DNA of 64,000 nt from Zopfochytrium polystomum (GCA_025765615.1 JAIVFJ010000047.1:62001-126000); one strand, 5' to 3'; positions 1 to 10,966 are shown, numbered from the stretch's first letter. A program made the numbers and translations. The notes: a model not told the origin generated them from the sequence alone.

Positions 1-2
1 GT

Positions 3-425
3 GACGGCCGCTTCCCGGCGCTCGACGCCCGGGAGGCGACCTCGAGCGAGCTGCTCCAGCGCAGGTTCAAGTCCGCCCGTATCGTCAAGGCTTTCAACAA
101 TATCTTTTTCAAGCACCTCGAGAGTCTTGCGCGCCCAAGGGGCCACTCGGAACGGTCGGCCTTGCCCATCGCTGGCGACGACGGCGAGGTGAAAGCTAGC
201 GCCGCGGCGTTCGTCGAGGACGTCGGGTTTGACGCCGTCGACGTTGGGACTCTCGCCGACAGCTGGCGCTCCGAGCCCAACACGCCCGTGTTTGTGTACC
301 CGTATTTTGCGAGGGCAGGTAGTCTCGATGGGAAGGTGGTTACGGCGTCGGACATTGCTGCTCTGGTTAGCAAGGCGACGAAAGAAAGCCCCGTCGGTGG
401 GGTTCTGCCAAAGTCCTCGAAATGA
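3..425 (+). CDS. NAD(P)-binding F420-reductase-like oxidoreductase (3' end only)
   Basis: The reading frame is open from base 3 to the stop at 423-425, so the 5' part lies outside the window. The visible 140 residues contain RIVKAFNNIF, ALPIAGDDGEVKA, EDVGFDAVDVG and a closing SEPNTPVFVYPYF. This order is typical of the C-terminal half of the small Rossmann-fold 'NADPH-dependent F420 reductase / predicted dinucleotide-binding enzyme' family, where a KAFN strand is followed by a GDD segment and a G(F)xxVDVGxL segment. The N-terminal GxGxxG nucleotide-binding loop is not visible, so cofactor and substrate cannot be read. A canonical AATAAA follows the stop by about 50 bases. The family call rests on motif order only; a general NAD(P)-dependent oxidoreductase of related fold is the alternative. 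Confidence 0.7.
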   Translation, partial: DGRFPALDAREATSSELLQRRFKSARIVKAFNNIFFKHLESLARPRGHSERSALPIAGDDGEVKASAAAFVEDVGFDAVDVGTLADSWRSEPNTPVFVYPYFARAGSLDGKVVTASDIAALVSKATKESPVGGVLPKSSK

Positions 426-475
426 AAGGAAGACTGGGATTATGTAATCAACGTTCTGTAGCTTGCCACTGACCG

Positions 476-481
476 AATAAA
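476..481 (+). terminator. Polyadenylation signal AATAAA
   Basis: A canonical AATAAA lies 51 bases after the stop of the first gene and is followed by a T-rich stretch. It is a plausible 3' processing signal for that gene. Confidence 0.5.
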
Positions 482-805
482 CTTTTTTCCCCGCTTTGAG
501 GCCTCGTCTAGTCGCTGATCTCTTTGAAGCTTCATTCCCGTCGTTGATCCAGTCGTTGATCATTAGACGAGAGAGAGAGAGAGTGAGGGAGGGAGAGAGA
601 AATTCTGAGAGGTCCAGTGATAATTTCACTTGGCAAAAAAAAATCTCTTTTTCACAGGAAATTGAGGGCTGGAGATTCACTCTTAACATGCATCACTGCA
701 GTGCTGACTGAAATAGCGGCGGCGAACCGCCGTTAGATTTGCAGCCTTTGGCTGCGATCTCATCTTTCTTAACAAGATAAGCCTGTCGTTTGTTACTTCT
801 CACTC
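482..805. other. Intergenic spacer with GA microsatellite
   Basis: No gene is seen. A (GA)n tract lies at about 569-600. Confidence 0.6.
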
Positions 806-1405
806 TTGCCACCACTACCAACTGAAACAGCAAAATTCGCGGATCGCCCTGCAATTATCAGCCGGGCGCACTCCAAGACGTTCCTGTGCTCATCCAAAAA
901 AGTCGACGAGCCACGTGTCCTAGTTAAAATTGACCACCTCCAGCGTCCGCAAGCGAGGCATCCAATCCCACCAGTCCAGCGTGCACGAAACGCAGTGCCG
1001 ATCCTCTCCGATCGGGTTCTGCTGCTGCACGACAACCCGCGGCGACCGCAGCTCCCGCGCCGCAGAGAAGAAGTACGTCTCCAGGTCCCCGGTCATAAAG
1101 CTTTGGCATCCTTCCATGTCGTTCGACCGACACTTGCCGTCCCAGTCCCCCCACAGAGTCTCAATCTGTTCACAAACGCATCCCACTCCCTTGATTGCCA
1201 GGCCGTCACTACTTTTTGCCGGCAGCGAACGCACGTCGAGCGCGCGCACGGCGGCATTCGCCGCCATCGCCCGCCAAGCGTCGGAGATGGCCAACCGAAG
1301 GAAGGGCAGCCGCCGCGAAGGTGATGATCCTAGTAGTGGAAGTGGACGGGACAACCGTCTTGGACAATCCTTGCGCGCCCCCACTGGACGGTTTTGGCCT
1401 GACAC
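806..1405 (-). pseudogene. Decayed F-box-family gene (copy A)
   Basis: On the minus strand, residues such as SDAWRAMAANAAVRALDVRS, NDMEGCQSFMTGDLETYFF and MPRLRTLEVVN match the second F-box gene of this window (55943-57089), which reads SDAWRALAANGAVRALDVRS, NDMEGYEEFVSGDLVWHFF and LRELEVVN. After LEVVN this copy hits a stop. Homology then continues in another frame: RLVDFF and NCRAIREF against GLVEFM and NCRATWKS. The N-terminal F-box itself is missing, so this is a 5'-truncated, frameshifted paralogue. F-box proteins normally choose substrates for SCF ubiquitin ligases; this copy is unlikely to make a working protein. Confidence 0.65.
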
Positions 1406-1448
1406 AGATCACAGACGACTGGCCGCTTTTAGAGAGAGGCCGAGATCT

Positions 1449-1811
1449 TCAAGCCCAACGCTCAGTTATGTACCCACACCGGCGACAGGACAGAACGGGC
1501 GGCGACCGCGTCAGCAACGACGCCGCCACAGGGACGATGGCTGATTCTTTCGTTCTAACGTTTATAAAGGTCGAGTCCAATGTCTGTCCCTGACTTTTGT
1601 GAATGGTCATGGCATAAGCCAACTGACTGCAGGTCTTCGTTCTGAAACCCTCGTGAATAGGGGCTATTGCAACCCAGTTGTTCTCTTGAAATAGCAGGCC
1701 GTTGTAACTGTCCATTTTGACATGACAAAAGCTGGAAGGGAGGGGCTCTTCACGAAAGACAATGTGATGTGTCCAGTGGCTCATAATGGCGACCCTGGCT
1801 CCAACTGCCAC
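1449..1811 (-). pseudogene. Pif1-like/Helitron-type helicase C-terminal remnant
   Basis: The 120-residue reading contains AYAMTIHKSQGQTLD, which matches the late helicase motif of Pif1-family helicases (AYA-TIHKSQG-TL). It is preceded by VGARVAIMSH, like the family's GARV segment. The rest of the helicase is not readable. Minus-strand readings up to about 2300 are broken by stops and show no recognisable Walker A. It may be a remnant of a Helitron or of a cellular Pif1 homologue. Walker motifs or a RepHel domain nearby would decide, and I do not see them. Confidence 0.55.
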
Positions 1812-2987
1812 GTAGATGGTGTTCTCCTCTCATGATGACCATGGGGAGAGTGAGCCACCGCCAATGCAGACTCAGGTGCTGCTGGCTTGCACTGCTGACA
1901 AATACTCCAAGTATTAAGTGGAACAAAAACCTGGTATGAACAGTTTCCTTCTGACCAAGCAGATAACACAGGAGAGGTTTTTACCCTGTGCTGGTCATGC
2001 TTGCCTAACAACTATTTTAGCGTTTGTATCATCAGTATGTATCAATTATTCATAACAGAGTTTGAGTATATTCTCACACACCCTGAATCGCCGAAAGCCA
2101 GGGTGGTGTGTAACCAGAAACCGACTGACAAGCTCCACTCTTTGGCAATTGACACTCAAGTTGGACGACTGGGCATAATGCTGTCTCAGCCTATGGACAA
2201 CCAGCACAGAGACAGAGGCGGGAAGCCAGTGGATCGATTCACTAGAGTGACATTGTCCTGTGGGAAGCTGCCGCAAGTCCCGCATCCTCTCTGCAATAGC
2301 TGCTAGTCTTGCCCTCTCAACTTCCTCTGAGCACCTTGGCCATCAGACTGGTCAAACAGCACCATCCACTTGATTGTTGTCATTCAAACGTTGGAGGCAC
2401 TGCTGTTGACATCTGAGTCTGCGCTGTGTATTTGCCTCTTGCCACTTTTCTTCTTGCGCCTCTTGAGACAAGGGTGGTTTCCTTGTCGTGGACGATTCAG
2501 ACCAGCTCCCATGTCCATTTGACCTATATCAAACAGAGAATAATCTTAGACTCGGGGGGGGGGGGAACGAGCGTGAGCGATGAGGAACGACACTGCCATT
2601 TCCTTCAGTTTTCCATTTTCCTCAGTTTTTTGAATCAGGGGGCTCCCCTCCACCCCCCGCTCATTTTTCGGAAAGAACAGACCCCTTGTGTGCGAGGGAT
2701 AGAGAAAATAGAGGGCGAGAGAGGGGGAGAGAGAGACAGAGAGGTAGACAGAGAGTTTGTGTGTGTGTTTGTGTGTGTGTGTGCAACTTACAGACAGATA
2801 TTCTTGCCCGCGGGTGTTGGGGGTCGATGTGATTGTGTACGTGGGGTGCTGCGATCGTATGTGGTGAAGAACGACTCGGAGGTAAAAAGCATTGGACGAG
2901 GAAAAGAAAACGACCAGAGAAACGCCACCCTGCACCTTCCCATCACATTCTCTCACACTCACACCTCACACCATTGTTTCCCCTTGC

Positions 2988-3022
<35 letters not shown>

Positions 3023-3030
3023 TCTCACAG
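1812..3030. other. Low-information spacer with simple repeats
   Basis: No supported gene. 1812-2300 may be further decayed helicase sequence on the minus strand. There is a G run at about 2556, GA-rich sequence at 2700-2745, a (GT)n tract at about 2757-2783 and a 30-base A run at 2991-3020. Confidence 0.5.
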
Positions 3031-3657
3031 ACCCGCAGCGCCGAGATCTGTGCGCTGATCAAGTCGGAGCGCGCCGAGCGCGAGGCGCTGCAAAACTACA
3101 TCCTGCAGCTGCGCCGTAACCCTAACCTGCCCCTTCCGCCTCTTCCGCCGCCGCCGCCTCTTCCGCACCTTAGCAGCCGCCGCCGCCTTCGGCGGACGAC
3201 GAGGCTGATATGGACCAGCGTGCTGCTGTCGGGCAAGACCAACGTAGAGGCGGTGCGCGCTCGGCTGCGCGTCGAGCAGGAGGAGCGCGAGCACCTCTCC
3301 AGTCCTCCGCAGTCTGCGCGAGACGCTGGACCGCGAGCGCGAAGGGCAGTTGCAGCAGCAGCAGCAGCGGGCGTCGATTACGACCGGCGACGGCGGCGGC
3401 GCCGCCGAAATTACAACTACTACCGCCGCAACACCGCAACCACTACCGCCGCTTCCTCCGCGTCGTCGAGCGGCGACGGCAGCGGGGTGTCGACGTACCG
3501 CGCGCCGGCGTGGGTCGAGGAGCTCGACATGGCGGCGCGCGCAAAGACGCTGCTGCGGGTGGAAACGGTGCGGGCGGGCGGAAGGGCCAGGGAAACGGCT
3601 TTCTGCCGCGTCAAAATGGAGCCCGCTGCCGGCGAAGAGCCGGCGAGGGAGTTTTGA
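3031..3657 (+). CDS. Coiled-coil, low-complexity protein (last exon; unrecognised)
   Basis: The sequence ctTCTCACAG just before 3031 is a good splice acceptor, and the frame is open from there to the TGA at 3655-3657. Three parts look like real protein: SAEICALIKSERAEREALQN near the start (charged helix), SGKTNVEAVRARLRVEQEER in the middle (coiled coil), and a C-terminal stretch with YRAPAWVEELDMAARAKTLL. Between them lie Pro-, Arg- and Ala-rich low-complexity segments. An alternative frame near 3306-3380 reads SLRETLDREREGQLQQQQQ, so a frame change inside the gene is possible. The upstream exon was not found because a 30-base A run and GT repeats precede this exon. No family is recognised. 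Confidence 0.45.
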   Translation, partial: TRSAEICALIKSERAEREALQNYILQLRRNPNLPLPPLPPPPPLPHLSSRRRLRRTTRLIWTSVLLSGKTNVEAVRARLRVEQEEREHLSSPPQSARDAGPRARRAVAAAAAAGVDYDRRRRRRRRNYNYYRRNTATTTAASSASSSGDGSGVSTYRAPAWVEELDMAARAKTLLRVETVRAGGRARETAFCRVKMEPAAGEEPAREF

Positions 3658-4251
3658 GGAAGAAGTGGGGGTTACTTTCGTGGACTATTTTGGGGATGGG
3701 TGAGCTGGAGAAAGAAAGAGCAGGAGAAGCGATTTCGAGCCGGTCGACAAAGAGTGGGACAGCAAGAGGGCAAGAGGGAAGTAACGGAGAGAGAGAAAAA
3801 AACGCAGTGTGGATTTTATTAGATTCGAGTGTGAAACGCCCTTTGCTTTCCGAACCTAACATACATACATCAACAACAACAACTACGGGAAAAAAGAAGC
3901 AAAACGAAAGACGGGAGGATGAGGGAATGCGAAAGGGTAGGGCTTTTGTCCGACCACGCGGAAGGATAACTAGAGGGCAGAATGTGCAAATGGACAGGTA
4001 CGATTGCGTACAAGGGCTTGCGGTCGGTGAATGAAAAGAAAAAAATTGCGACTATACAGCTATTCGTGGCGATGAACGCCAATTATGGCGACCTGTACAC
4101 CAGATAATAACATGAATAATGGTGCGGGCGCTTAGGGGGAATGTAACTGGAAGAAGGGAAAAAGAATTTGGTTCAGAAAAAACAGGGGAGAAATAAGGAA
4201 GGGGCACTGCGGGGAGAAAGCAATAAGAAACTATCAACGCCGAGCGTTCCA
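3658..4251. other. Spacer between convergent genes
   Basis: No gene seen. It is A/G-rich and separates the plus-strand coiled-coil gene from the 3' end of the minus-strand gene at 4252-6038. Confidence 0.5.
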
Positions 4252-6038
4252 TCACGAAAATTCACGGACGGCACTCAATCCTTCGGCGCGCAGACCCGGC
4301 TTCACCTGGCCGCCGGCACCGTCCGTCTTGAGCGACGACCTCCTGTGCGGGTGGCGGAAGCGTCCGACGTATCCGACGTGTGCGGCGGGCTTTGCCTCGG
4401 ACCACTTTCCGTCGTCCGAGGGCGGCGACGGGAACGCGGTGGGTGACGAAAGCTGCGGCGACGCCGTTCCCGGCACGCCGGCCGCCCCCGCGAGCGAGCG
4501 AGGGATTGTCAGGGGCCGCAGTCGGCGGGGAGAGCGCGTCGACGAGCTGTGGAACGAGGCCCTGTGGGTCGCGGCTAGGACGGGCGTCTTGGTGATGCTT
4601 GGAGATGTGCTGCCGCTTCCAAATGGCGACAGGACGGCCCTCGCCATGCCGAGGGACTGCACCGAGGCTATCAAGCGATCAATTCCGTCGACCTCGGACT
4701 TTATAAAGTCGACGGCTGCGACTGGGCGGTAAGGGGGCATGAAACAAAAGTAAGTTACAATTACACGCATACATTTCACTGAAGGGAAAAGACCAAGGAT
4801 TTCCCAAAGGTAGGACACACTCACACTACAACACACACACACTCTCTCTCACTCTCACTCTCTCTCACTCTCTCTCTCTCGCTCTCTCTCTCTCCCTCAC
4901 TGTCTCTCGCGACGTGCTCTCGCACACACCTCGAGTTGCGGACCTCGACCGGCGGGTCGGGGGCTCAAAGCCAAGTTCTTCGCTCTGATCGACCGACCTG
5001 GCGACGGCAGCAGCCTCACAAGTAACCTCCGGGAACAACAACGCCGCCGCCTTCGCGTCGGGAGACAGTTTCTGCTGTTGCTGCTGCTGCAGCAGCGAGC
5101 CGCCACCAGAATCCGCTGCCATGGCTCTCACGTTGCAGTTGATCTTGAGATCCCTGGGACGCCTGGACGGGCGACCGCTCGGGGGCACGCCTCTTTGTGG
5201 GTGGTTCAATGCGGTCACGACGCCGTCCGCCGCCCTTGCAGCAGCTGAAGCAGCAGCTTCTGGTGTGCCAGCTGATGACAACGTCGGTGACGACGTCGAG
5301 GCAGCGGCAGCGTCGCGGGCCCCTGTCGGGAACAGGAGCGACTGCCCGGAGCAGAGACGCAAAGCCGATGAGCGCTCCTTGGCGAGAAGCCGCGCCATTT
5401 TGTCGAGCTGCGTGATCGTGGTGGTGAATGCAAGGAAGGGAAGGGAGAGGCAGGCATTGAGACGGGTGCAGCAAAGGAGTAGTTCCCGTGTGTGCGGGTG
5501 CGTGTGTGTTGTGTGGCTAGCATATGCATATGCACGGCATTGGTGGGCCTCGAGCATATGTTTTTTTACTCGCTGAGCTCCGCTCACTTCTTCTGCAGCT
5601 TCGACAAACAACAACAAACCCTCCTCCCTAAACAAACAAAAAAAGAAAAGAAGGTTATTTTACCTCTCGCTTGGTGGCGGCGCACTCGGCGTCGAGGGCG
5701 GCGCTCCTGGTTCGCAAGGCGGCCTTGGTTGCCTCGAGCGTGCCGCACCTCGAGCATGATGACGGTGCCGACCATCGTGATGATGATGTGATTGAGCGTG
5801 AGCACGAGCACGAGCATGAACATGAGGAAGAGCAACCGCAGCAGGAGTAGGCGGAGGAGAAACCGCTTTTGGTGCTGGTGCTGGTGGTGGAGGTGGTGCT
5901 CGAGGCGGCGGCGGCGTAGCTGGTCCCCGTCGCCGTCGCCGTCGTGCTGCTGCTGCTGCTGCCGCTGCTACTGCTACTGCTACTGGCCGCGTGGGCGGCG
6001 GCGGCGGCGGTGGCCATGATTCGCTTCAACGTCGACAT
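4252..6038 (-). CDS. Coiled-coil protein with Ser/Ala-rich N-terminus (three exons)
   Basis: Proposed model: complement(4252..4721, 4930..5407, 5664..6038), 440 residues. Exon 1 starts at the ATG at 6038 and ends KRE, donor GAG|GTAAAA. Exon 2 starts LDKMARLLAKERS, acceptor ACGCAG, and ends at donor GAG|GTGTGT. Exon 3 follows acceptor CCGCCCAG and ends at TGA 4252. Phases are 0 and 1 and match at both joins, and the helix LEATKAALRTRSAALDAEC continues across intron 1 as a coiled coil. The N-terminus is Ser/Thr/Ala-rich and exon 2 has a Q7 run. In another frame the DNA just before LEATK encodes a strongly hydrophobic stretch (LFLMFMLVLVLTLNHIIIT); see findings. No family is firmly recognised. 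Confidence 0.55.
4830..4896. repeat. CA/CT microsatellite inside intron
   Basis: A (CA)n then (CT)n tract lies within intron 2 of the minus-strand gene. It produces a spurious Arg-Glu repeat reading frame. Confidence 0.7.
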
Positions 6039-6157
6039 GTGTGTGTGCTGCGTTCTCGTTTTTTTTTTATTTTATTTTATTTTTTTGGTTGTTGTTGTGG
6101 GTGGTTTTCGTGAGGGGGTGGTGAGTCTACCTGTATATGCAAACGAAAGAAAAAGAG

Positions 6158-6188
<31 letters not shown>

Positions 6189-6929
6189 AAAGGGCAAAGC
6201 TGCTTGTTTCCCTTGAGAGTGGCAATCACAATGACGAAAATCGCTCGGGGGCAAGAGTTGAACATTGAACCAATAACAAAAACGAAGACTGTTTTTTTCT
6301 TCCTTTCCTCTTCTATTAAAACGAGAAAAGATGGTTGAATCCAGTCATCGGGACTGGATGACACTTTTTTCGGGAGCAGCAAGAAGAGCAAAAACAAAAC
6401 AATACAGAACAAAACAAACTAAAATAAACAAAACGAGAAAAGCACGTAGACGGTCGTCGTCATTCCGTGTGTGTCCTGTCGTGTTTCACGCAACAAAAAA
6501 AAAAAGAAAAAAAAAAGAAAATCTCAACTATCTAGAAAAGTTGTCGTAGCGCTACCCTTTTTTTTTTTTTTTTTTCATTCGTCACTTCAGCAGAGGGGAG
6601 ATTGACCCTTTCAACCCTGCCATCCTACAGTATAAAAAAGGATTTTTCCCCTCTTTTTTGTGTGTTGAGCCACAGTGATCGTTGAGTTGTCATTCAAACT
6701 ATCTGCAATTGGTATTACTTGAAAGCCAAAGGCACTTCATGCTGCGATTTTTTTTTCTGGCAAACGGACGTCCCTTGCTCCTCTAATGAAGGGTTGAAAA
6801 GTCAACTGATTTCATCTGATACGTAGGCGAAGGATCATAAGTGGGGATCCCACATTAAGGATCCGAATTTTTCAATATTTACTGTTTTGTTAATTTTTTC
6901 TTCAATTGGCACCCGCTCCCAGAGGTCGG
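6039..6929. other. A/T-rich spacer
   Basis: No gene seen. It contains an A run at about 6158-6186 and a T run at about 6558-6575. The Tc1 remnant begins near the end, but its terminal inverted repeat could not be identified. Confidence 0.5.
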
Positions 6930-7470
6930 TCTCAAAGGTTTACGGAAGAAGAAATGGCTGGCCCTGACAACAAAACACAAAAATGCTCAGCTCAAGGTTG
7001 CCCTTCAACATCAAATGTGGACAGTTGAGAACTTAAAGAGAGTCATTTGGTCAGACGAGTCAAAGATCAATACAGGGGGATCAGAGGGCATGACGTATGC
7101 TTGGAGAATTCCTGGAACACCACTTCAAGATCATCACATTCAACCAACGAAAAAGTTTGGCAGCAGATCTCTTATGGTTTGGGGTGCTATTACATGGTCT
7201 GGTGCCTTGCAGTTCGCTTTTGTGGAAGGCACAATGAACTCTGAGCAATATGTGACAATTTTGGAGAACAATCTCATCTCTAGTCTCAACAAACGCAGTC
7301 TCGAAGTGCAAGATGTTACATTCAAGCAGGACAACAACCCGAAGCATACACCAAAGAATGGCTCAACAGCAATGGATTTCGCGTTATGCAATGGCCCTCT
7401 CAGTCTCCTGACATCAATCCAAGTGAGTACACTTGGAATATCTTGAAGCAGGCTCAATTCCTATGAAATT
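6930..7470 (+). pseudogene. Tc1/mariner transposase, left part (split by retrotransposon)
   Basis: An in-frame stretch from about 6950 reads KKWLALTTKHKNAQLKVALQ, then WTVENLKRVIWSDES, VWGAITWSG and [10 protein letters not shown]. These are the Tc1-family catalytic-domain landmarks (W-SDES, VWG, DN-PKH). After HT the frame shifts and continues as [17 protein letters not shown], which carries the last catalytic block. The coding sequence is cut at 7470 by the Ty3 element and resumes at 11275-11415. Stops and frameshifts make it inactive. The N-terminal DNA-binding helix-turn-helix region is not visible. Confidence 0.85.
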
Positions 7471-7778
7471 TGTCAGGAACAGGGCAGGACAGGACAAGGC
7501 AGACAAGGAACTGAGAGGAGTGATGATTGTATTGGAAACAATAATTCACTTGAGGGATGGGACAGGTCCCCCATCCCCCTTTTATACCTTTTGAGAGTCT
7601 TCCTTGTCAAGACTCAAAGAAAGTTCCAGAAAGAGCAATTAGTAATACAATGATACCAATGATACCAATGACAACAAGACAAGTCAGGAAAGCAAAGAAG
7701 GTTCCAGAAGGTTCCACAAGGTTCCATGAAGGAATGTTCTAGAAGGTTCCAGAGGTTTCCAGAGGGTGATTCATAACA
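7471..7778 (-). repeat. LTR (3' LTR in element orientation), short variant
   Basis: Starts TGTCAGGAAC and ends TTCATAACA on the plus strand. It is 308 bp, about 45 bp shorter than the array LTRs because one block of the GAAGGTTCCA repeat is absent. Confidence 0.95.
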
Positions 7779-8981
7779 TCATCTCCCCCTTTTAGGCCTC
7801 TTCTGCAACTTGGTGGGGTACCTGGTCTTGAACTTGAGCAGAAGGTCTTGGCAGTGAGTGAGGTTTGACTCAGGTTCCCAGGTGTTGTCAGCATCTGAGT
7901 AACCTTTCCACTTAACAAGGAACTTGAGTGTCCTTCCAAACCACTTGGCATCCAAGATTTGTTCAACCTCAAATTCCTCTTCACCTTCTACCTCAACTGG
8001 AGGAGGAGGAGGAACAACTCTGCCTGGAATGGAATTGGCCACAAACTTCTCCAAAAGGCTGACATGGAAAACTGGGTGGATCTTCATGGATGCAGGGAGA
8101 TCCAGCTTGAAGGTGACTGGATTGATTTGCTCCAAGATCTTGAAAGGTCCCAACTTGAGGTTGTCTAGCTTGGGACTTGGTCTTTTGGTCTGCAAGTTCT
8201 TCCTCAGAAGCCAAACTTGCTGACCCACAGCAAGGTCATGGTCCATTCTGTGAGTGTTGGCGAATCTTGAGGCATCTTCTTGGGCTTGCTTCAGGGTGGA
8301 GTCCAGGAAGGTGCTGATGATCTTGAGCTTATGCAAGTGTGAAGCCACAGCAGGAGCTTGGACATTGGATAGGGTCTCTTGTCCCAGAAGATCTCCTCTT
8401 GGATTGAAGCCATAGGTTGCAAAGAAAGGAGATAGCTGGGTGCTTGAGTGGAGAGAATTGTTGAGAGCAAATTCTGCCAGCGGAAGGAGGGTGGGCCAAT
8501 CATCCTGTTGATAGCTGACATAGCACCTCAAATACTGCTCCAGAGTCTGGTTTGTTCTTTCTGTTTGTCCATCAGTCTGAGGGTGATAAGCAGTTGACAG
8601 TTGAGACTTGATTCCAAGGGCTGCTGTGAGTGCTTTCCAAAATTGAGATCTGAACTGAGGTCCTCTGTCACTGATGATTGACTGAGGCAGCCCATGGAGC
8701 CTGAATATGTGCTGCAAAAACAGGTCTGCTGTTCCTTGTGCATCTATATTCTCAGTGCAGGGGATAAAATGGGCCAACTTTGTCCTTCTGCAGATGACAA
8801 CAAGGATAGAGTCAAATCCATGGGATGGGGGAAGTTTCACAATGAAGTCCATGGATATTGATGACCAAGGGCTGATGGCGATTGGGAGGGGCTCCAGAAG
8901 TCCATAGGGCTTGTGTCTGCTGGATTTGTTTCTTTGACAGGTTTCACAGCTGCTGACATAGTTCTTGATGTACTTCCTCAT
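7779..8981 (-). pseudogene. Integrase-chromodomain part of pol (RT-deleted copy)
   Basis: A 400-residue open frame begins at MRKYIKNYVSSCETCQRNK (C-C half of the HHCC zinc domain). It contains the integrase core (SMDFIVKLPPS, DRGPQFRSQF, HPQTDGQTERTNQ: D, D, E spaced as in D-D-35-E enzymes), a GPF-type linker, and a C-terminal chromodomain (LVKWKGYSDADNTWEPE). It is separated from the upstream protease frame by a single missing base near 9031, so Gag-Pol translation would end before it. The stop codon abuts the LTR at 7779. Confidence 0.9.
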
Positions 8982-10087
8982 GCCCGGCCAGTAGAAGTCT
9001 CTGGAAACAAGCTCATATGTCTTGTGCTCTCCTGGTGTCCAGCTGTTGCTGCATCATGCCTTGTCTTGAGTATCTCAAGTTTTTCCTCCTCTTGGCTGAT
9101 TTGAATCTTGTGAGGCTTGGGGTCCTTGGAAATAGCATGGGCCCCCACACTGTCAGGAAACAGTGAAAGGTGTGTCTTGGATGGTGGGGTGAAACCATCT
9201 CCCCCTTCAGGTGCAAGGTCTGTCCTTCTGTGCTCATCAGTGGGGGGGCTTGAATTCTTGACTGGGAACTGCGATTCTTGAATCTTTGACTGAGGGTTCT
9301 GTTCTTGGCAAAGACTGTGAGCTGTGGAGCTTGAATCTTGAATTTGGACTGTGAACTGTGGTACTTGAATCTTTGACTGTGGGTTCTGTGAACAAGAGTC
9401 ATGGCCATGACTGTGTGCTCTATGAGCTCTACTTGAATCTTGACTGTGAACTGTGAACTGTGGAACTTGAGTCTTGGCTGGCTGTGAATCTTGAATCAAG
9501 GGCTTGAGAGCATGAGACTTGGGGGCTTGACTTGAGTTTTGGGTGACTGTTCCGATTGGTGGAGGTTGGACTTGACCAGTGACCCAATCAATGGCAGGGT
9601 TCTGGGCTTGCAGCCATGGTAATCCCAGGATGACAGAGAATGTGGGTGAGCCAAGATCCAATACTTCCAGATTGACCATGGATGGTGGAAAGTCTTGGAT
9701 GTGGAGGTTTAGCTTGGTTTCATGGCTGATTTCCTTGAACAGAGCATGATTGGCAAAGTGGACCTTGAGGGGTGTGGATTTCTTGATCGTAGGAATGGCA
9801 CAAGACTTGGCAAGGGTGGCATCAATGATGTTGCAGGATGATCCAGAGTCTATAAGGGCCTTGGTTGTGATGGTTGACTTGGGTGAGAGTTGAATCTTGA
9901 CATCCATGGTGAGTTGGTGGGGTTTGGAATCTGAGGTGTTTGTGGTGCTGGTGGTGGTGATGAAACAGGGGCAGCTTGGAGGAGGGTCCAGGGAATTGCC
10001 CCTCAGTGAGCCTGGACCTGGGAGTTTGGGTGCTTCTTCCTTGGGCAGTCCTTGACAGTATGCTCCTTGGAGCCACAGTAAAAACAC
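8978..10087 (-). pseudogene. Protease part of pol, truncated (RT deleted)
   Basis: The frame carries the retropepsin-like motif ALIDSGSSCNIID and the following ILGLPWL strand. It then has a Ser/Gln-rich repeat linker (PQFTVHSQDSS-like units) and jumps directly from TDEHRR to TDLAPEGGDG, the junction of the 1,410-bp deletion. It ends shortly after in frame-shifted residues (STRHMSLFPETSTGRA). There is no ATG at its start because it would be reached from gag by -1 frameshifting. Confidence 0.85.
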
Positions 10088-10926
10088 AGTCCCTGCTGGG
10101 CCCTCCTTGTTTTCTCCTCTTGGCTCAGAGGGCCCTTAGGAAGTGTCTCAACTGCATCCACTTGCATGGGTTCAGGAACTGTGAGAGCTTGAGGAACTGG
10201 GGTAGGTCTTGATGTAGTTCCTACTTGTCTTTGCTTCAGCCTCTTGGAGTAGAGTCTGTTGTCAATCTTGATGGCAAGGAGAATGTACTCTTCCAAGGTC
10301 TCAGGGATGTGCAGAGACTGGGAGAGCATGTCTTGGATAGACTCATGGAGACCATCATGGTACAGCTCCATCAGAGCTGCATCATTGTATCCAGAGTCTC
10401 TGGCTAGTTGCTTGAATTGGTTGGTGTAGGCCACACAAGATTGCTTTCCTTGCTTGATATGCTTGAGCTTGGATCTTGCTGTCCAAGATGCGTAGGGGTC
10501 ACCAAAGGTAGCTTCCAGCCCCTCCCAGAGCTCTTGCAGGGTGGTGGGTGTGCTTGGGAGAGATCTGTACCATGATTGAGCTTGACCAGATAGGAGGGTG
10601 CTTGTGAAAAGAACCTTGACTTGCTCACTGGGAAATCTTGAAGGTTGGAGAAGGATGACATTCTCCACAGTGGCCATGAAGTTCCTAAGGTCTTTGGCCA
10701 GCCCAGTGAACTTGTCAGGGCTGGGAACCTTGGGCTCTCTTGCTTGGTTGGCTTGAGGCAGGGGAAGAGCTTGATGTTCTTGTTGGTGAAGTTGTTGTTG
10801 AAGCTGGTGCTGCTGGTGAAGGACTTGTTCTTGAAGTTGGTGTGTCTGTCTTGAGAGGGCTTGTAATTGGTCCATCAAGGCTTGGAAGGCAGTTGCATCA
10901 GGGAAGGTGTTGTTTGGGTCAGACAT
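10003..10926 (-). CDS. gag: Gag capsid/nucleocapsid protein (RT-deleted copy)
   Basis: 307 residues from the ATG at 10926. The N-terminus is Gln-rich and coiled coil (QTHQLQEQVLHQQHQLQQQ), followed by a retrotransposon Gag domain (LPSTPTTLQELWEGLEATFG) and a C-terminal CCHC zinc knuckle (CFYCGSKEHTVKDC). It differs from the array copies by only a few residues (KTRRAQ and EHTVKD here against KARRAQ and EHAVKD). The frame is intact, so the copy could still supply Gag. Confidence 0.9.
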   Translation of the reverse strand: MSDPNNTFPDATAFQALMDQLQALSRQTHQLQEQVLHQQHQLQQQLHQQEHQALPLPQANQAREPKVPSPDKFTGLAKDLRNFMATVENVILLQPSRFPSEQVKVLFTSTLLSGQAQSWYRSLPSTPTTLQELWEGLEATFGDPYASWTARSKLKHIKQGKQSCVAYTNQFKQLARDSGYNDAALMELYHDGLHESIQDMLSQSLHIPETLEEYILLAIKIDNRLYSKRLKQRQVGTTSRPTPVPQALTVPEPMQVDAVETLPKGPLSQEEKTRRAQQGLCFYCGSKEHTVKDCPRKKHPNSQVQAH

Positions 10927-10966
10927 GATGGCAGAGAGTAGTGGGAGAGGGTGAAGTGAATTATGA

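Noticed and set aside
2426..2992. 188-codon plus-strand frame and its minus-strand partner
   Set aside because: Both are driven by GA/GT repeats and have no domain, start context or splice logic.
4865..4929. Continuation of the exon 2 frame into an Arg-Glu repeat peptide
   Set aside because: It comes from a CT microsatellite inside an intron; donor GAG|GTGTGT at 4929 removes it in phase.
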